Shown: positions 63,088 to 64,000 of the stretch, piece by piece
How the letters are laid out: each line of letters begins with the position of its first letter
How positions within the stretch are numbered: the stretch's first letter is position 1
Source of the DNA: Pycnopodia helianthoides
Taxonomy: Eukaryota > Echinodermata > Asteroidea > Forcipulatida > Asteriidae
Length of the DNA: 64,000 bases
Direction of reading: 5' to 3'
NCBI GenBank assembly: GCA_032158295.1
Contig: CM063249.1
Span: forward strand, 5,037,195-5,101,194
Program-made: the position numbers and the translations under genes
The notes under the pieces: generated by a model
The model's input: the letters and a program-made list of their open reading frames with translations, nothing else
Told to the model about the DNA's origin: nothing
The model's database searches: none

Positions 63088-64000
63088 CACACTAAAAGTC
63101 CCCGAAAATCCCCCTAGAGCTCCCCGTAATCCAAGATGCAGGAATGTGCCTAAATGACTCCACACTAAAAGTCCCCTCAATTCCCCGACCCCCCCCCCCT
63201 GGAGCTTTCTCTGAAATCCAAGTAGGCGTCCAAAATGGCTGCCGTTTGTCTAATTATATGTTTTGAGGCACAAGGAGTCCGACAGAATAGTTATTTTGAG
63301 ATTTTAAGACTCATAAGTATCAAAAACAGGGAGATGGAGGGGAAAATGGGGTTTATATGGTGGGGGGGGATTAAAAAAGAACATTTTTTCCGGCGATAAA
63401 TTATTATGTTGAGCCAGTTATGTTTTTCCTTTAATGGAAGAGCTCAAAAAAATTTGTTGTGCGTTTTATAAGATGCATGCACTTTATCAGTCACAATTTT
63501 AGCTTATATCCTTTTTTTTTTTTTAACCCCTCACCATTTTTTCTTTAAAGAACTGCACACCACGCCCTCAGACGGCTTGTTTTTTCAATACATGATTCTC
63601 ACTCGACTCGGGGAGAAGCTTCATAACTGACAAAACTTCAAGCTTTTTTAACATAATGAGTTCGTTTCCGGCCCTTTTCCTTTCTGTGCATGTCCTTGAT
63701 AAAAAAATAATCTCTCTATATGATGCATATATCAAATACCATAAACATGTTTTTCGTGGTCACACTGGTCTCATCCCTTGACTTGTTTGCACAAAGCTAC
63801 GTGTACGATTTCACTCTTCCCTCATAAACACTAGATTCCGTGTGCCTCAAAACATGTATTTAGAGCCTTTAGTTGTATTTACAACATAATTATGTCAGGT
63901 TGCAAAGTAATAATAAGATTCGAAAATAGCGGCAATTTACGAGGCCATCTTGGATTTCGGAAAGAGCTCTATGGGGATTTTGGGGACTTTTATCCTGGAC
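63088..64000. mobile_element. TIR element running off the window
   Basis: Left end ACTAAAAGTCCCCGAAAATC (about 63090), with a second tandem copy near 63165-63240. An inverted match lies at 63940-64000 (GCCATCTTGGATTTC, GATTTTGGGGACTTTTA). The interior has no recognised gene. Right boundary not seen. Confidence 0.6.

Overview
The window is animal (metazoan) nuclear DNA: AT-rich, intron-rich, and packed with transposons and simple tandem repeats. The best guess is an echinoderm, probably a sea star. This rests on the invertebrate-like repeat mix (TTAA-flanked MITEs, tRNA-derived SINEs, BEL/Pao and Ty3/Gypsy elements, CR1/L2-like LINE tails) and on short repeats I associate with asteroid genomes. 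The species assignment is inference. Gene identities come from motif reading only.

Layout. 0.6-2.5 kb is a dispersed repeat with a second, diverged copy at 20.1-21.8 kb. 2.5-13.8 kb is a nest of retrotransposons. A decayed BEL/Pao element on the minus strand carries a 5'-truncated LINE tail and an almost intact 7.7-kb Ty3/Gypsy element (4611-12312). The Gypsy element has LTRs about 99% alike, a TGAT target duplication, a tRNA-Leu-like primer site, a polypurine tract, and open gag and pol. Its Pol carries proline-rich and GSPAG-type repeats and, unusually, two C2H2 zinc fingers after the integrase GPY/F module. 15.7-17.7 kb holds a TRIM-NHL-like gene (minus) with its coding sequence in one exon. 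An isolated RGG-rich exon lies at 18.97 kb.

24.5-46.2 kb is GPN3, a GPN-loop GTPase on the minus strand, in eight exons with all splice junctions in phase (275 aa). Its introns hold minisatellites, SINEs, MITEs and, in the 15.6-kb third intron, an intact one-exon class-A GPCR on the opposite strand (36085-37023) with three broken relatives. The 3' tip of the GPN3 coding exon, stop codon included, has been amplified into a minisatellite just downstream.

48.7-55.3 kb is ARPC3 (Arp2/3 complex subunit 3, plus strand) in six exons (176 aa), head to head with GPN3. Two near-identical 654-bp foldback transposons, in opposite orientations and each with a perfect 9-bp target duplication, bracket the ARPC3 promoter and first exon. 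59.7-61.2 kb is the last coding exon of a Patched-domain (PTCHD3-like) membrane protein (minus). Its upstream exons were not found in the window. A TIR element runs off the right edge.

The host genes do not form one pathway. GPN3 (RNA polymerase II assembly/import) and ARPC3 (actin nucleation) are housekeeping genes, and from memory they are also neighbours in vertebrates. Most of the remaining sequence is repeat-derived.
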